From Odontocerum albicorne (Eukaryota > Arthropoda > Insecta > Trichoptera > Odontoceridae), in contig OX463864.1 in NCBI GenBank assembly GCA_949825065.1, forward strand, positions 10,839,787 through 10,903,786: DNA of 64,000 bases, given 5' to 3'. The notes under the pieces are model-generated. The model had not been told where the DNA came from. It saw nothing but the letters and a program-made list of their open reading frames with translations, and did not search any database. The position numbers and the translations under genes are program-made. This document shows, piece after piece, positions 63,735 to 64,000 of this stretch (the first letter of the stretch is position 1; every line of letters begins with the position of its first letter).

Positions 63735-64000
63735 GTTGTTACTGCTGGGATAAACTGTATAGGTTTATTTTGTTGGGTTGTTTGTCTTATAATATTTTTT
63801 TTCTATTGTATTACACTGTTTATATGTCAATGATAAAATGGATTTAATTATATTTTTTGATCTTTTGTATAAAAAAGGTGATTTGGACATTGAAATAAAA
63901 TAAAATAAAATAAAAAATTGCGTGTACTTTTAGAATGATAAAAAAAAATGACGCAAAAAATTATCGTAAAAAACGTGTTTGCTCTGTTTTAGACTTGCGA
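63735..64000. other. AT-rich DNA with (AAAAT)n run
   Basis: AAAATAAAATAAAATAAAAT at about 63893-63915. No gene. Confidence 0.45.

Overview
This window looks like gene-free, repeat-saturated DNA from an arthropod, most likely an insect. It is AT-rich and holds no convincing host gene, no intact transposase or reverse transcriptase, and no true tRNA or rRNA gene. The insect guess rests on non-LTR reverse-transcriptase tails, a mariner-type transposase and a hAT transposase that resemble families I know from insects. A moth or butterfly is possible but unproven. The density of decayed, nested elements and satellite-like arrays suggests heterochromatin, or a degenerate (for example sex-linked) region; that is inference.

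The commonest element, here called family A, is a non-LTR retrotransposon present as more than 20 short, broken copies in both orientations. Nearly all keep only the C-terminal end of the reverse-transcriptase ORF (signatures: SETW, INAVEMRALRR, RxWFGHVxRMNEERLTKQ, GRPRKxWLDQV, RNRRSCMRRCMDVEEAK, SAYP). Family B is a second LINE with reverse-transcriptase remnants at 11868-12895 and 21917-22590. Its 3' tail carries a small hairpin that is shared with the tRNA-headed SINEs scattered through the window, so the SINEs probably use family B machinery. Other LINE tails lie at 27425-27815, 33425-33610, 35510-35825, 37795-38325, 40868-41165, 48395-48700 and 62390-62860.

DNA transposons are all non-autonomous or deleted. 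There is a 1,044-bp hAT relic with perfect 18-bp ends and an 8-bp target duplication (25799-26842), and two internally deleted mariner elements of one family (23565-24130, 58727-59257). There are also a TTAA-flanked piggyBac-like element (57644-58191), an inverted pair of CAGCGGCG-ended MITEs (46840-47245, 51771-52166) and several hairpin MITEs. The most striking hairpin is a 190-bp GC-rich near-perfect palindrome at 20842-21028.

The most interesting signal is a dispersed foldback element (7 copies: 9.0, 13.3, 17.6, 35.9, 43.0, 45.5 and 63.5 kb). Four copies sit between target duplications of 9, 10, 13 and 16 bp, which argues for target-primed retrotransposition. Each arm carries a hammerhead-ribozyme-like core (CTGANGA, a GAAA-capped stem, GAA, a second stem, NUH). 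I read it as a Penelope-like element terminal repeat or a short derivative of one. Tandem arrays make up much of the rest: units of 67, 43, 44/48 (with a 180-bp higher-order period), about 21, 94, 97, 118 and 54 bp, plus a 298-bp uninterrupted (AT)n run.

Two small coding-like stretches remain unassigned (1443-1583 plus; 56808-57180 minus). The latter has weak resemblance to D12-class adenine methyltransferases.
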